From positions 62,001-126,000 of the forward strand of contig JAFZUS010000004.1 in assembly GCA_017618275.1 (NCBI GenBank): a DNA stretch of 64,000 nt, written 5' to 3'. Position numbers and translations under genes: made by a program. The DNA is from Prevotella sp. (GTDB lineage Bacteria; Bacteroidota; Bacteroidia; Bacteroidales; Bacteroidaceae). The notes under the pieces are model-generated. The model saw nothing but the letters and a program-made list of their open reading frames with translations, searched no databases and was not told the origin of the DNA. Of this stretch, positions 22,154 through 30,481 are shown piece after piece. Every line of letters begins with the position of its first letter. Position 1 is the stretch's first letter.

Positions 22154-25063
22154 TTATTTCACTATTTTCTTGCCATTCTTGATATAGATACCCTTGGAAG
22201 GACGAGAGACTGGTATACCGCTCAGGGAGTACCATTTCCCGTCTTGAGGCTGCGGAGCAGTCAGTTCACGGATACCGCTTGCCTCTTCTTCTGAAGACGC
22301 ATCGATACGGATGTCCTTGACGGTGATGGTGGCCGATCTCTGGCGCGTCAACAGGAACTTATATTCGCTCCATTTGCTGTCCGTCGTGAAGAACAGGGTC
22401 GCCGGTTCGTTGACTTTCACGGTATTCTCATAAATTAACGTGTTAGAAGGTAGTCTCCTGATTTTGACACCAACGGTCTGGTCGGCATCGCCCTCTGAAC
22501 GGAAGGTGAGTTTGTAAGTTCCCTTAGGGAGTTGCAGTGAGTGGTAGACGTTTTGATTGTCATTGGTCTTCTGAGGACCACCCAAGGACAGCAGTGTGGT
22601 GGCACTGTTCATCGTCCAGCCATGTTCCTTGGGGTTGAACCCTTCTTCCTCGATGCGTGGACGCCAGCGAAGGGTGGCATCGTAAGGCATGTCGAGGGTA
22701 TATTGCTTGAAGAACTTCCACATCGTGAGCGACGAATTGCTGTCCTCTGTGTTTGTCGTGAAGTCGTTGTGCCCCATTCCGTCTATTTCGTAGTAGACGT
22801 ACGGGAAACTGCCGTCTGCGGCCTCGTAGACGCTCTTGTCGTACTTACCGCTGACGCTGGTCTTCACGGGAACGGGATTGGCACCAAGTCGCGCTACCAT
22901 CTCGTCGACGATCGTAGGCATCAGTGAGTATTTCGCCAAATCATCTTGCTTGCCGTGGATATGCAAGAAGGGCACAGGGCGCTGGCCCGTATGACGCAGG
23001 TGAAACTCGCTGAGGGGGAATCCGCTGATGCTGGCACAGGCGGCAAACACGTCGCTGCACGCATTGGCCAAGGCGTAGGCATTCATACCACCATTCGAGA
23101 ATCCGCAACAATAGATGCGGTTGCGGTCAATCTGGTAGTTCTGTTCTATCTCATCAATCATGGCCTTGATAAAGACAACGTCGGCATTATCATCGCCTGA
23201 GGCATTCCATCCAGTGACAGTGCCCCCAAAGAGAGCTAGGCTGATGGGTTCGCCTTGCGGATAGGCTACAATGAACTTTTCCGCATCGGCAATCTCATTG
23301 AAGTTCGGACTCTGGTCGCTGCTGCCACCTCCGGCACCGTGCATGGCTACAACCAGTGGCGCGCCCTCTTGGCAGTCTTTCGGAACGTGAAGCCAATAAG
23401 AGCGCCATTTGCCATTGACATTGATGCTCTTGGCGATGGGAGCGTCGCTATAGCCTTCAAAAGCACCGCCATAGAAGTCATCTTCGTCGAATTTCTTATC
23501 TGTCGAGAACCAGTCGAAGTCGGCATAGCCTGTTGACTGCCGACTACTATAGCAGAACAGGCCGAAACGGGCACCGACAAACACCGAGAGGTTAAAGCCC
23601 AGGGTCGTCTGACTGCCCAGTCTGGTGTATGTCTGGTTGTCTAACGAGTAGTAGAACTGTGTCTTGCTGGTGCTATAGGTGACTGCGGCACGCAGATAGA
23701 CAATGTCGCCGATTTCCTTGGTCACCGTTTTTTGCGACGGAGTGAAGTTGTTGTTGGTCGTCAACTGATCCTGCCACCACACCAGTTGTTTCTTACCATC
23801 CTTCACCTCTACGGCTATGGCAGCATAGGGGTCTTGCAGAATGCAGATGCCTGCACGGTCGCCCTCCTGTAGGTGGCTCACGTCAAGGCGGATAGTACCT
23901 GTCGACTCCTGCGAAGGCTTGTTATGGATGACAAAGATGCGTTGCGTAAGCATGTTGCGGGCCTGTGTCAGGCGATTGACTTTTCCCGACGGTTTCAGGC
24001 GCAGCCATCCCGGACGCTCCAGCAGCGACCATGCATTGTTGTCAGGGTTGTGGTTCCACTGCCATTGCATGCCAAAGGTGTATGTGCGAAAACCATCGCT
24101 GGTGGGCATGGGAACTGCAGGGGTGCTCCCAACGGTATTGGGCTTCGTGTAGGTGGTGTAGGGTACGCCCTTATTGCCGAGGATGGGCCAGTCGTCTACC
24201 CACGTTACAGGTTGCAGGTTAGGCATGCGTCCCAGACAGCCAAGGTCTTGCTGCAGGATGGTCCACCATTCCTTGATATCTCCGTTCTCATCAGCCACAT
24301 CAATGAGTGCACCCTGGTGGATAGTGTTGGGTGCACCGTTGATAAACTTCTCCATCAGCATTTTCTCCTCGTAGGGGCCGAAGATATTCTTGGAGCGGAA
24401 CACCGCCTGTCCGCTGGGCCATCCGCCATAGGTGGCGTAGATGTAATAATAGTCGCCAATCTTATAAAGATGACAACCCTCAAGACCGGTGCCTTCGCGT
24501 GTGACGACAGTCTTTTCCTGTTTGAAGTTGAACTGCTCGTCGAGTTCGCACATCTTTATTTGATTGATGCCACAAGCCACATATAGTTTACCATTGTCAA
24601 ACAGCATGCCTGGATCGTAGTATCCGCGCGACAACTGGTGCTTCTCCCAGGTGCCTTCAGGATCAGTAGCCGTCAGCATATAAGGGCCAGCGTCATTGCC
24701 ATTGATGAGAATGTGGAACTTTCCGTTATGGTACTTCATCGAACAGGCCCACATACCCCCGGCATAAGCGTTCTTTCCATTCAGCAGACTGTATTTGTCT
24801 TGTGTAGACAGTTGCTTTAACGGCTGGGCGCAATACTCCCAGTTGACGAGGTCTTTGGATTTCACGATGGTTGCCCCCGGGAAATTCACCATGGTCGTGG
24901 AGACCATATAATAGGTATCACCGACTCGAATGACGTCAGGGTCGGGGAAGTCGGCAAAGATGACCGGATTCTTGTACTTACCATTACCCAGGTCGCTCAG
25001 CGACTGTGCAGATATCCCCATGCACATCAGCGCCATCCACAGAAAAAAAATAAACCGTTTCAT
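22154..25063 (-). CDS. Secreted GH43 glycosidase fused to a CE1-type esterase
   Basis: A 969-residue two-enzyme fusion probably acting on substituted xylan. After a signal peptide (MKRFIFFLWMALMCMGISAQ) comes a GH43 five-blade propeller with the catalytic base in ADFPDPDVIRVGDTYYM, the pKa-setting Asp in GYYDPGML and the acid Glu in GTGLEGCHLY. A beta-sandwich of the xylosidase C-terminal type follows (about 330-540). Next is an alpha/beta-hydrolase esterase (about 565-790) with oxyanion region VVAMHGAGGGSSDQ and nucleophile Ser in CGFSNGGM. A CBM-like beta domain is near 830-925. The tail KWYSLSGIPVSRPSKGIYIK plus NGKKIVK resembles a type IX sorting tail. The start at 25063 begins the signal peptide. 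It lies 25 bases after topB, probably co-transcribed. Linkage specificity is inference. Confidence 0.9.
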   Translation of the reverse strand: MKRFIFFLWMALMCMGISAQSLSDLGNGKYKNPVIFADFPDPDVIRVGDTYYMVSTTMVNFPGATIVKSKDLVNWEYCAQPLKQLSTQDKYSLLNGKNAYAGGMWACSMKYHNGKFHILINGNDAGPYMLTATDPEGTWEKHQLSRGYYDPGMLFDNGKLYVACGINQIKMCELDEQFNFKQEKTVVTREGTGLEGCHLYKIGDYYYIYATYGGWPSGQAVFRSKNIFGPYEEKMLMEKFINGAPNTIHQGALIDVADENGDIKEWWTILQQDLGCLGRMPNLQPVTWVDDWPILGNKGVPYTTYTKPNTVGSTPAVPMPTSDGFRTYTFGMQWQWNHNPDNNAWSLLERPGWLRLKPSGKVNRLTQARNMLTQRIFVIHNKPSQESTGTIRLDVSHLQEGDRAGICILQDPYAAIAVEVKDGKKQLVWWQDQLTTNNNFTPSQKTVTKEIGDIVYLRAAVTYSTSKTQFYYSLDNQTYTRLGSQTTLGFNLSVFVGARFGLFCYSSRQSTGYADFDWFSTDKKFDEDDFYGGAFEGYSDAPIAKSINVNGKWRSYWLHVPKDCQEGAPLVVAMHGAGGGSSDQSPNFNEIADAEKFIVAYPQGEPISLALFGGTVTGWNASGDDNADVVFIKAMIDEIEQNYQIDRNRIYCCGFSNGGMNAYALANACSDVFAACASISGFPLSEFHLRHTGQRPVPFLHIHGKQDDLAKYSLMPTIVDEMVARLGANPVPVKTSVSGKYDKSVYEAADGSFPYVYYEIDGMGHNDFTTNTEDSNSSLTMWKFFKQYTLDMPYDATLRWRPRIEEEGFNPKEHGWTMNSATTLLSLGGPQKTNDNQNVYHSLQLPKGTYKLTFRSEGDADQTVGVKIRRLPSNTLIYENTVKVNEPATLFFTTDSKWSEYKFLLTRQRSATITVKDIRIDASSEEEASGIRELTAPQPQDGKWYSLSGIPVSRPSKGIYIKNGKKIVK

Positions 25064-25088
25064 AAATCTATCTTTATTGATACTAAAA

Positions 25089-27242
25089 TTACTGCTTGAA
25101 AGGTACACGGTAGGTGCAGCCTTCTTTCCAACGGGAACAGCCGAAGGCCGTGTTGCCTTTGATGATATGCCCCTGACCGCAGAGGGGGCAGGGGGCTCCT
25201 TCTACGGGAGTATCGGACCCTTCGACAGGCTCAGGAACCGTTTTCTTGCGGGTGGCCTTGGGCTTGGGTGCGGTTTCTGTCTTGTGCGATTTCACTTTCT
25301 TGAGTTCTGCATCGGAGAGCACGGTGACTCGTCGGTTGCTGTTGTCTGCCATCACCTCGCTGACAATCTCCGAGACCTGTGCCTTGAGTTCCTCGATGAA
25401 CTGCTGAGCATCGTATTTCTGGTGCTCGATGTCGCGGAGTTTCTTTTCCCAGATGCCCGTGAGTTCGCAACTCTTCAGAAGTTCCTCGCGGATGAGGTCG
25501 ATGAGTTCGATGCCCGTCGGTGTGGCGATGAGGCGTTTGCGGTCGCGCTTGATGTAATGGCGCTTGAAGAGGGTCTCGATGATGGATGCACGTGAAGAAG
25601 GGCGCCCGATGCCGTTCTCCTTCATGGCGGCTCTTAGGGTCTCGTCTTCCACGAACTTGCCAGCCGTCTCCATTGCACGGAGCAGGGAGGCTTCATTATA
25701 ATAGGGTGGGGGCGTGGTCCATTTCTCCGTGAGGGTGGGCTTATGGTCGCCTGATTCGCCTTTGACGAAGGTGGGGAGGGTACGCTCTTCAGCCGCCGAA
25801 CCCCCTAAGTTAGGGGATTGGGGGTCTGAAGAATTGTCATTTTCTCCCTCGTTCAGACCCCTGTCGCCCCCTAACTTAGGGGGCAAGGTCACTCGCCAGC
25901 CCGGGTCGAGGATCTCCTTGCCAGTGACCTTGAATTCGATGGCTTTGCTAGGCTTTTCTAGGTTATTCCTAGGATCACCTAGGTCTTCCCTAGGATTGCC
26001 TAGGACCTCCCCTAAGACGGTGGTTGTTGAGAATTTGCAATCCGGCAAGAAGACAGCGATGAATCTCCTGGCTACGAGGTCGAAGACTTTTTGTTCGGCA
26101 TCGGTGAGGTTCTTGGGGATGACACCCGTGGGGATGATGGCATGGTGGTCGGTGACCTTCGAGGTGTCGAAGACGCGCTTCGACTTCTTCAGTGGTTTGC
26201 CTCCGATGGGCTTGATAAACTCCGCGTAGGGCGCAACACCTCCGAATTGTGTCTGGTAGAGGCCGTTGAGCGTCTGCGGACACTTGGGGTAGATATCGTC
26301 GGAGAGGTACTGCGTGTCGACACGGGGGTAGGTGGTGTATTTCTTCTCGTAGAGGCTCTGGATGAGGTTGAGCGTCATCTCAGCGGAGAAGGCGAACTTG
26401 CGGTTGCAGTCGACCTGCAACGAGGTGAGGTCGTAGAGTTGTGGCGGCTGTTCCTTGCCTTCCTTCTTCTCCACCTTCGTTACGGTGAAGGGTTTGCCCT
26501 CGATGTTGGCGAAGGCTTTTTCACCCTCTTCCTTCGAGGTGAATTTCCCTGATGTGGCGGTGAAGGTGGTGTCGCGATAGACCGTGGCCAGCACCCAGTA
26601 GGGCTCCGGCTTGAAGTTCTCAATCTCTTTCTGGCGGTTGACGATGAGGGCGAGGGTAGGGGTCTGCACACGTCCGATGGAGAGCACCTGACGGTTCTGA
26701 CCGTACTTCAGCGTGTAGAGACGTGTGGCGTTCATACCTAAGAGCCAGTCGCCGATGGCACGGGAGAGACCTGCGAGGTAGAGGGGCTGGTAGTCGGCCT
26801 GGTCCTTCAGGTTGGCGAAGCCCTCACGGATGGCCTCGTCAGTCATCGACGAGATCCAGAGTCGTTTGACGGGACACTTGGCCTGTGCTTTCTGCATCAC
26901 CCACCGTTGGATGAGTTCTCCCTCCTGTCCCGCGTCACCGCAGTTCACGATACCGTCGGCAGCCTGCATCAGGCGTTCGATGGTGGCAAACTGTTTCTTG
27001 ATGCCGTTGTCATCGATGAGTTTGATGCCGAAGCGCTGCGGCACCATCGGCAGTTGCGTCAGGGCCCACGCTTTCCAGGCCTGGGTGTAGTCGCCCGGTT
27101 CCTTCAACGTACAGAGGTGTCCGAATGTCCACGTTACCTGATAGCCGTTACCTTCCATATACCCGTCGTGCGAGGTGGTTGCCCCGATAATCCGTGCGAT
27201 ATCCCTCGCCACGCTGGGCTTCTCTGCAATGCATACAATCAT
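25089..27242 (-). CDS. topB: DNA topoisomerase III with several in-frame repeat segments
   Basis: Type IA topoisomerase that decatenates DNA. The Toprim domain begins CIAEKPSVARDIA, with acidic residues in NCGDAGQEGELI. The catalytic tyrosine is Tyr305 in YTTYPRVDTQYLSDD. The protein ends with a basic linker and one zinc ribbon (CPLCG, then GCSRWKEGC). I start at the ATG at 27242; an upstream TTG would lie inside the promoter. Three repeat-derived segments are read in frame: LGNPREDLGDPRNNLEKPSK (about 414-433), a block near 455-500 containing PPKLGGDRGLNEG and SPNLGGSAAEE, and PEPVEGSDTPVEG just before the zinc ribbon. The first two lie in the top-domain region between EFxVTGKEIL-type blocks and PTLTEKWTTPPPYYNEASL. 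Confidence 0.93.
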   Translation of the reverse strand: MIVCIAEKPSVARDIARIIGATTSHDGYMEGNGYQVTWTFGHLCTLKEPGDYTQAWKAWALTQLPMVPQRFGIKLIDDNGIKKQFATIERLMQAADGIVNCGDAGQEGELIQRWVMQKAQAKCPVKRLWISSMTDEAIREGFANLKDQADYQPLYLAGLSRAIGDWLLGMNATRLYTLKYGQNRQVLSIGRVQTPTLALIVNRQKEIENFKPEPYWVLATVYRDTTFTATSGKFTSKEEGEKAFANIEGKPFTVTKVEKKEGKEQPPQLYDLTSLQVDCNRKFAFSAEMTLNLIQSLYEKKYTTYPRVDTQYLSDDIYPKCPQTLNGLYQTQFGGVAPYAEFIKPIGGKPLKKSKRVFDTSKVTDHHAIIPTGVIPKNLTDAEQKVFDLVARRFIAVFLPDCKFSTTTVLGEVLGNPREDLGDPRNNLEKPSKAIEFKVTGKEILDPGWRVTLPPKLGGDRGLNEGENDNSSDPQSPNLGGSAAEERTLPTFVKGESGDHKPTLTEKWTTPPPYYNEASLLRAMETAGKFVEDETLRAAMKENGIGRPSSRASIIETLFKRHYIKRDRKRLIATPTGIELIDLIREELLKSCELTGIWEKKLRDIEHQKYDAQQFIEELKAQVSEIVSEVMADNSNRRVTVLSDAELKKVKSHKTETAPKPKATRKKTVPEPVEGSDTPVEGAPCPLCGQGHIIKGNTAFGCSRWKEGCTYRVPFKQ
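25217..25241 (-). repeat. PEPVEG-coding repeat inside topB
   Basis: On the minus strand it reads GGTTCCTGAGCCTGTCGAAG followed by GGT. Words of this kind (CCTGAGCNTGTCGAAGG) recur in many bacterial genomes and, when coding, give PEPVEG-type peptides. Here it lies in the flexible linker before the zinc ribbon and is followed by a second partial PVEG. Confidence 0.6.
25801..25883. repeat. Inverted repeat with CCCCCTAAGTTAGGGG arms inside topB
   Basis: The left arm 25801-25830 (CCCCCTAAGTTAGGGG, then GGGGGTCTGAA) and right arm 25852-25883 (TTCAGACCCCTG, then CCCCCTAACTTAGGGGG) are about 90 percent complementary over 30 bases, around a 21-base loop. Each arm also contains its own small palindrome. 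It is read in topB as PPKLGGDRGLNEG through SPNLGGS. Confidence 0.75.
25948..26011. repeat. CTAGG-phased repeat (21-base unit) inside topB
   Basis: CTAGG starts at 25948, 25958, 25969, 25979, 25990 and 26000, a spacing of 10 or 11 bases. In coding terms this is a 7-codon unit repeated three times: LGNPRED, LGDPRNN, LEKPSKA. CTA and AGG codons here are unlike the codon choice in the rest of topB. Confidence 0.7.
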
Positions 27243-27250
27243 ATCAGCCT

Positions 27251-27259
27251 GCAAAGTTA
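27251..27259 (-). promoter_or_regulatory. Predicted -7 box for topB
   Basis: The minus strand reads TAACTTTGC, an exact consensus match, only 8 bases upstream of the ATG at 27242. The predicted transcript would start within a few bases of the start codon and be nearly leaderless. Confidence 0.55.
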
Positions 27260-27263
27260 CAAA

Positions 27264-27299
27264 AAAATCCCTGAAACGGACAAAGGTTTCAGGGATTTT
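27264..27299 (-). terminator. Strong terminator after the nine-gene operon
   Basis: A perfect 14-base inverted repeat, AAAATCCCTGAAAC at 27264-27277 and GTTTCAGGGATTTT at 27286-27299, has an 8-base loop. On the minus strand it is followed by a run of T (A tract at 27261-27267). It terminates transcription coming from the alcohol dehydrogenase gene; the 61 bases between its stop and the hairpin hold nothing else. Confidence 0.85.
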
Positions 27300-27360
27300 A
27301 GGGGTTTTTAAACCTAAAGTCCTGCCTTGGCCGCTTCCTGTGCAGCGATTATCAATATCT

Positions 27361-28545
27361 TCATCCTCTTGCCATTTTGTAGATTGCTTCCATGTCCTCG
27401 GCCTTGAGCACCTTCAGACAACCGCAGGTCGAGGTGTAGTCGCGGCTGCACTTGCGGGTCATCTCCTTGATTTCGGCATCGGTGATTTTTCTTCCTAGGA
27501 GTTCTAGGATGTTTCTAGGCATTCCTATGGCATTATAGAATCTCTCCATCGCCTCGATGCCTTTCAGGGCTGTGGCTTCAGGATCGGTGAAATCGTTGGG
27601 AACATCCATCACGTTGACGGCAAAGCGTACGAAGCGACTCAGGTTCTCGTGCATCACGTAGCGGGCCCAACTGGGCCAGATGGCTGCCAGTCCTGCACCA
27701 TGCGTCACATCGAACATTCCGCTGAGTTCGTGCTCTAACTGGTGGGTGGCCCAGTCGTCGGCCACACCACAGCCCGTCAGTCCGTTGTGGGCGATGCTGC
27801 CGCCCCACATAATCTGGGCGCGGTAACGGTAGTCCTCAGGATTCTTCAGCACAGCAAATATAGCATCTTTCATTGAGCGCAGCACCGCTTCGGCAAGGTT
27901 GGTGGTAAAGTCCATGTCATCGTCCTTGGTGAAGTAGCGTTCCATCGTGTGCATCATCATATCTGTCACACCGGCTGCTGTCTGATAGGGGGGCAGGGTG
28001 AAGGTGCGACGGGGATTCATGATGGCAAACTTGGGGCGCGACAGATTGTTGGAATAGCCAAGTTTAACGTCGCCGTTTTCGTTGGTGATGACACTGGCTT
28101 CACTCATCTCACTGCCAGCGGCGGGGATAGTCAGCACGCAGGCTACGGGCAGCATCGCTGTGGCATGGGCCTTACCGAGATAGAAGTCCCACACGTTGCC
28201 CTCGTAGGGCACACCGTAGGCGATACATTTAGACGAGTCGATGACGCTGCCGCCACCCACAGCGAGGATAAAGTCGATACCTTCCTGGCGACAGAGTTCG
28301 ATGCCTTTCTGAGCCAACGAGAGCCTGGGGTTGGGGACTACACCGCCAAGTTTCACGAAGTCGATACCGCCGTCGTGCAGCAGACCGCAGATCTTGTCAA
28401 GGAGGCCCGACTTGATGGCACTCTGGCCTCCGTAATGTACCAGCACTTTCGTGCCACCGTATTTCTTCACGAGAGCAGCCACCTGCTCCTCTGACTGTTC
28501 GCCAAACACCACTTCCGTCGGTGCGTAGTAATTGAAGTCTTTCAT
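27361..28545 (-). CDS. Iron-containing alcohol dehydrogenase (butanol dehydrogenase type)
   Basis: A 394-residue group III alcohol dehydrogenase that reduces aldehydes with NAD(P)H in the cytoplasm. The coenzyme loop is AVGGGSVIDSSK, the metal ligands are an Asp and His in GVTDMMMHTMERYF, a His in QLEHELSG and a His in FDVTHGAG, and the start FNYYAPTEVVFG is typical of the BdhA/YqhD branch. It is last in a nine-gene operon that codes for beta-glucan breakdown; a role in disposing of reducing power or aldehydes is inference. Near the C-terminus the coding sequence for PRNILELLGRK contains four CTAGG/CTATGG words spaced 9-11 bases apart, like the repeat in topB, although the protein sequence looks normal there. 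Confidence 0.93.
   Translation of the reverse strand: MKDFNYYAPTEVVFGEQSEEQVAALVKKYGGTKVLVHYGGQSAIKSGLLDKICGLLHDGGIDFVKLGGVVPNPRLSLAQKGIELCRQEGIDFILAVGGGSVIDSSKCIAYGVPYEGNVWDFYLGKAHATAMLPVACVLTIPAAGSEMSEASVITNENGDVKLGYSNNLSRPKFAIMNPRRTFTLPPYQTAAGVTDMMMHTMERYFTKDDDMDFTTNLAEAVLRSMKDAIFAVLKNPEDYRYRAQIMWGGSIAHNGLTGCGVADDWATHQLEHELSGMFDVTHGAGLAAIWPSWARYVMHENLSRFVRFAVNVMDVPNDFTDPEATALKGIEAMERFYNAIGMPRNILELLGRKITDAEIKEMTRKCSRDYTSTCGCLKVLKAEDMEAIYKMARG
27495..27530. repeat. CTAGG-phased repeat inside the alcohol dehydrogenase gene
   Basis: CTAGG starts at 27495, 27504 and 27515, with a variant CTATGG at 27525: spacing 9, 11 and 10. It uses AGA and CTA codons (minus strand CCT AGA, CTA GAA, CTA GGA) that are rare in the flanking coding sequence. 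It resembles the array at 25948-26011. Confidence 0.5.
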
Positions 28546-28569
28546 ATTGCTTTGTATTTGGTAATGATT

Positions 28570-30474
28570 CTAATAACCTAATCCGATATAACTGTGGGCA
28601 GGGAGTTGGATGCTGAATACCGCTGCGCCATCGTGGTAGCCGCTAAAGCGACTGCGCCACCTCATGGTGGTAGGCTGTTGTTCTTTTGGCTGGTAACTGT
28701 CGCCTGTGAGGAGGTTACGTAGGCTGCCAACCTTCTCATTGATAACCACATTCACGCTGACAGCCTCGTCGTTGAAGTTCTCCACCACGAGCGTCTTGTT
28801 GTCGTAAGGGAAGAGTGCCACCTTTGCGGGACCTTCGATATAGGCACCGATATCTTTGCTCATGGCACGACGGATGACATTAAGTGCCGCTGCAGGATAG
28901 TCATAGAGGTTGCCGAAATCATCGGGGATTGTCAATACGAAGAGCATACCATTCGAATAGGTGTCGCGAAGGAGGATGGGATAGCCAGAGACACCGCCGT
29001 TGAGCGGACGACCTGCACTGACTACCTCCCAGGCATCATTCGTGAAGTATTTCACCTGAGGGATGATAAATTCACGCTCTGACTTACCCATATAGCCGAA
29101 GTCGTTGACGATGGCCTTCAGGTTGCCACAATAGAGTTCGCAGACATCGGCAATCTTTTCGCGGATGGCTTTCAGCAGACCAGTGGTGATGATGACGTCG
29201 CCACCCTTCTTGAGTTGTGCCTTGATCTTTTCTACTACCTGTGGGTCCTTGGCGGCCTGTTCGGTGAGGAGGATCTGCTGACGGTCGGTGAGGAACTGTG
29301 GGTGCATATCCATTGGCAGACCGATCATGCCAAGGTAGTTCTGTAGGAAGTCCTCGCCTGAGGAGTGGTAGGGCTTGTAGGAAACGAGGCCGATGGGCTT
29401 ACCGAGTTTGCCAACAAGTTTGTCTGTCTGTTGCAGAGTTACGCTGGCGAAACGGGCCATCGTCGTGGGAGTGATGGTCTTTCCGCCTTTCTTGAACGGT
29501 GCCACCATCTCGTCGTAGCGGAAACTGTTGCCACCGGCATCCTGCCACTTTGCCCGCATCATCTCGGGCTGAATCTTCACATCATTCAACTGCATGTAGT
29601 TCCAGAGGATGATCTCGGGAGTCTTCGAGAGCATCGTCAGGTGGAGTTGCTCAGCGTAGCGGTCCATGCTCATGTTGATGCCGCCGGCATCGACCCATCC
29701 ACCACCGTTCTTGCCAGGGGCGATATTGTCGAAGTAGCGCACGATATTATAACTCAGGTAGTTCTGCAGATGCTGGGCTGAGGCGGGGTCGCGAGTTTCC
29801 GTACCTGTCCATAGACCATCGAAATACAGAGGCTCTTCTTCGAGGTTAAAGCCCAGACCGTGGAAATGGTCGTACCAGTTGGGGTACTTGATGATGACCT
29901 TCACCTTGGGATTCACCTTCTTCGCGGGTTCCACCACCAGTTCACGTCCTGCATCGGCCATCAGGCGCAGACGGTATTCCGTCCAACTTTTCGTGCCTTT
30001 CGCTGCTATCTCGTCATCGTTCTTCAGGTCGATGAAAAAGAAGTCGTCGAGGATGAAATCATCGAAGAGTTTTGCCGTATACTCTGCCACCTCCCTGACC
30101 TGCTGCCGCTCTACGGGGCGGGCATAACTGTAGGTCTCGAAGTCGGTGGGTTCTGAACGGGTGTAGGTGATGCCGCCGCCCACCTCCAGACCTTTGGAAA
30201 GGAAGAACTTCTTCACCTTCGTCATCGTCTTCTCATCGACGGTGAAGGCATCACGGTGGGTCTCGAGGTAAATCTTGTCGAGATCGACCTGCGAACTGAC
30301 GGTCTCCCATGTCTGGTTGAGGAACTTGTCATCTGCCATCCGTGCCACGTCCTGTGCCCGGATGTAGGACGATACCTTGAAATACTGATACGCACCCTTA
30401 CCCATGATGGGCAGTACTGTCAATACGGCAATCGCTACTGACAGGATGAGCCTGAGTTGTCTGTTTGTCTTCAT
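28570..30474 (-). CDS. Secreted protein of unknown family, probable TIM-barrel hydrolase-like
   Basis: A 634-residue protein that I cannot assign to a named family. An N-terminal hydrophobic segment (LRLILSVAIAVLTVLPIMG) looks like a signal peptide. The first 330 residues alternate strand and helix patterns as in a (beta/alpha)8 barrel, with acidic strand ends such as ILDDFFFIDLKNDDE, VKVIIKYPNWYDH, YFDGLWTGTETRD and WVDAGGINMSMDRYAEQ. A Rossmann-like middle part (GGDVIITTGLLKAI) and a beta-rich C-terminus (KVALFPYDNKTLVVENFND) follow. Its position 7 bases after a GH3 gene in a beta-glucan operon suggests a role in glycan breakdown. That is inference; catalytic residues are not identified. 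Confidence 0.8.
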   Translation of the reverse strand: MKTNRQLRLILSVAIAVLTVLPIMGKGAYQYFKVSSYIRAQDVARMADDKFLNQTWETVSSQVDLDKIYLETHRDAFTVDEKTMTKVKKFFLSKGLEVGGGITYTRSEPTDFETYSYARPVERQQVREVAEYTAKLFDDFILDDFFFIDLKNDDEIAAKGTKSWTEYRLRLMADAGRELVVEPAKKVNPKVKVIIKYPNWYDHFHGLGFNLEEEPLYFDGLWTGTETRDPASAQHLQNYLSYNIVRYFDNIAPGKNGGGWVDAGGINMSMDRYAEQLHLTMLSKTPEIILWNYMQLNDVKIQPEMMRAKWQDAGGNSFRYDEMVAPFKKGGKTITPTTMARFASVTLQQTDKLVGKLGKPIGLVSYKPYHSSGEDFLQNYLGMIGLPMDMHPQFLTDRQQILLTEQAAKDPQVVEKIKAQLKKGGDVIITTGLLKAIREKIADVCELYCGNLKAIVNDFGYMGKSEREFIIPQVKYFTNDAWEVVSAGRPLNGGVSGYPILLRDTYSNGMLFVLTIPDDFGNLYDYPAAALNVIRRAMSKDIGAYIEGPAKVALFPYDNKTLVVENFNDEAVSVNVVINEKVGSLRNLLTGDSYQPKEQQPTTMRWRSRFSGYHDGAAVFSIQLPAHSYIGLGY

Positions 30475-30481
30475 AATATAT

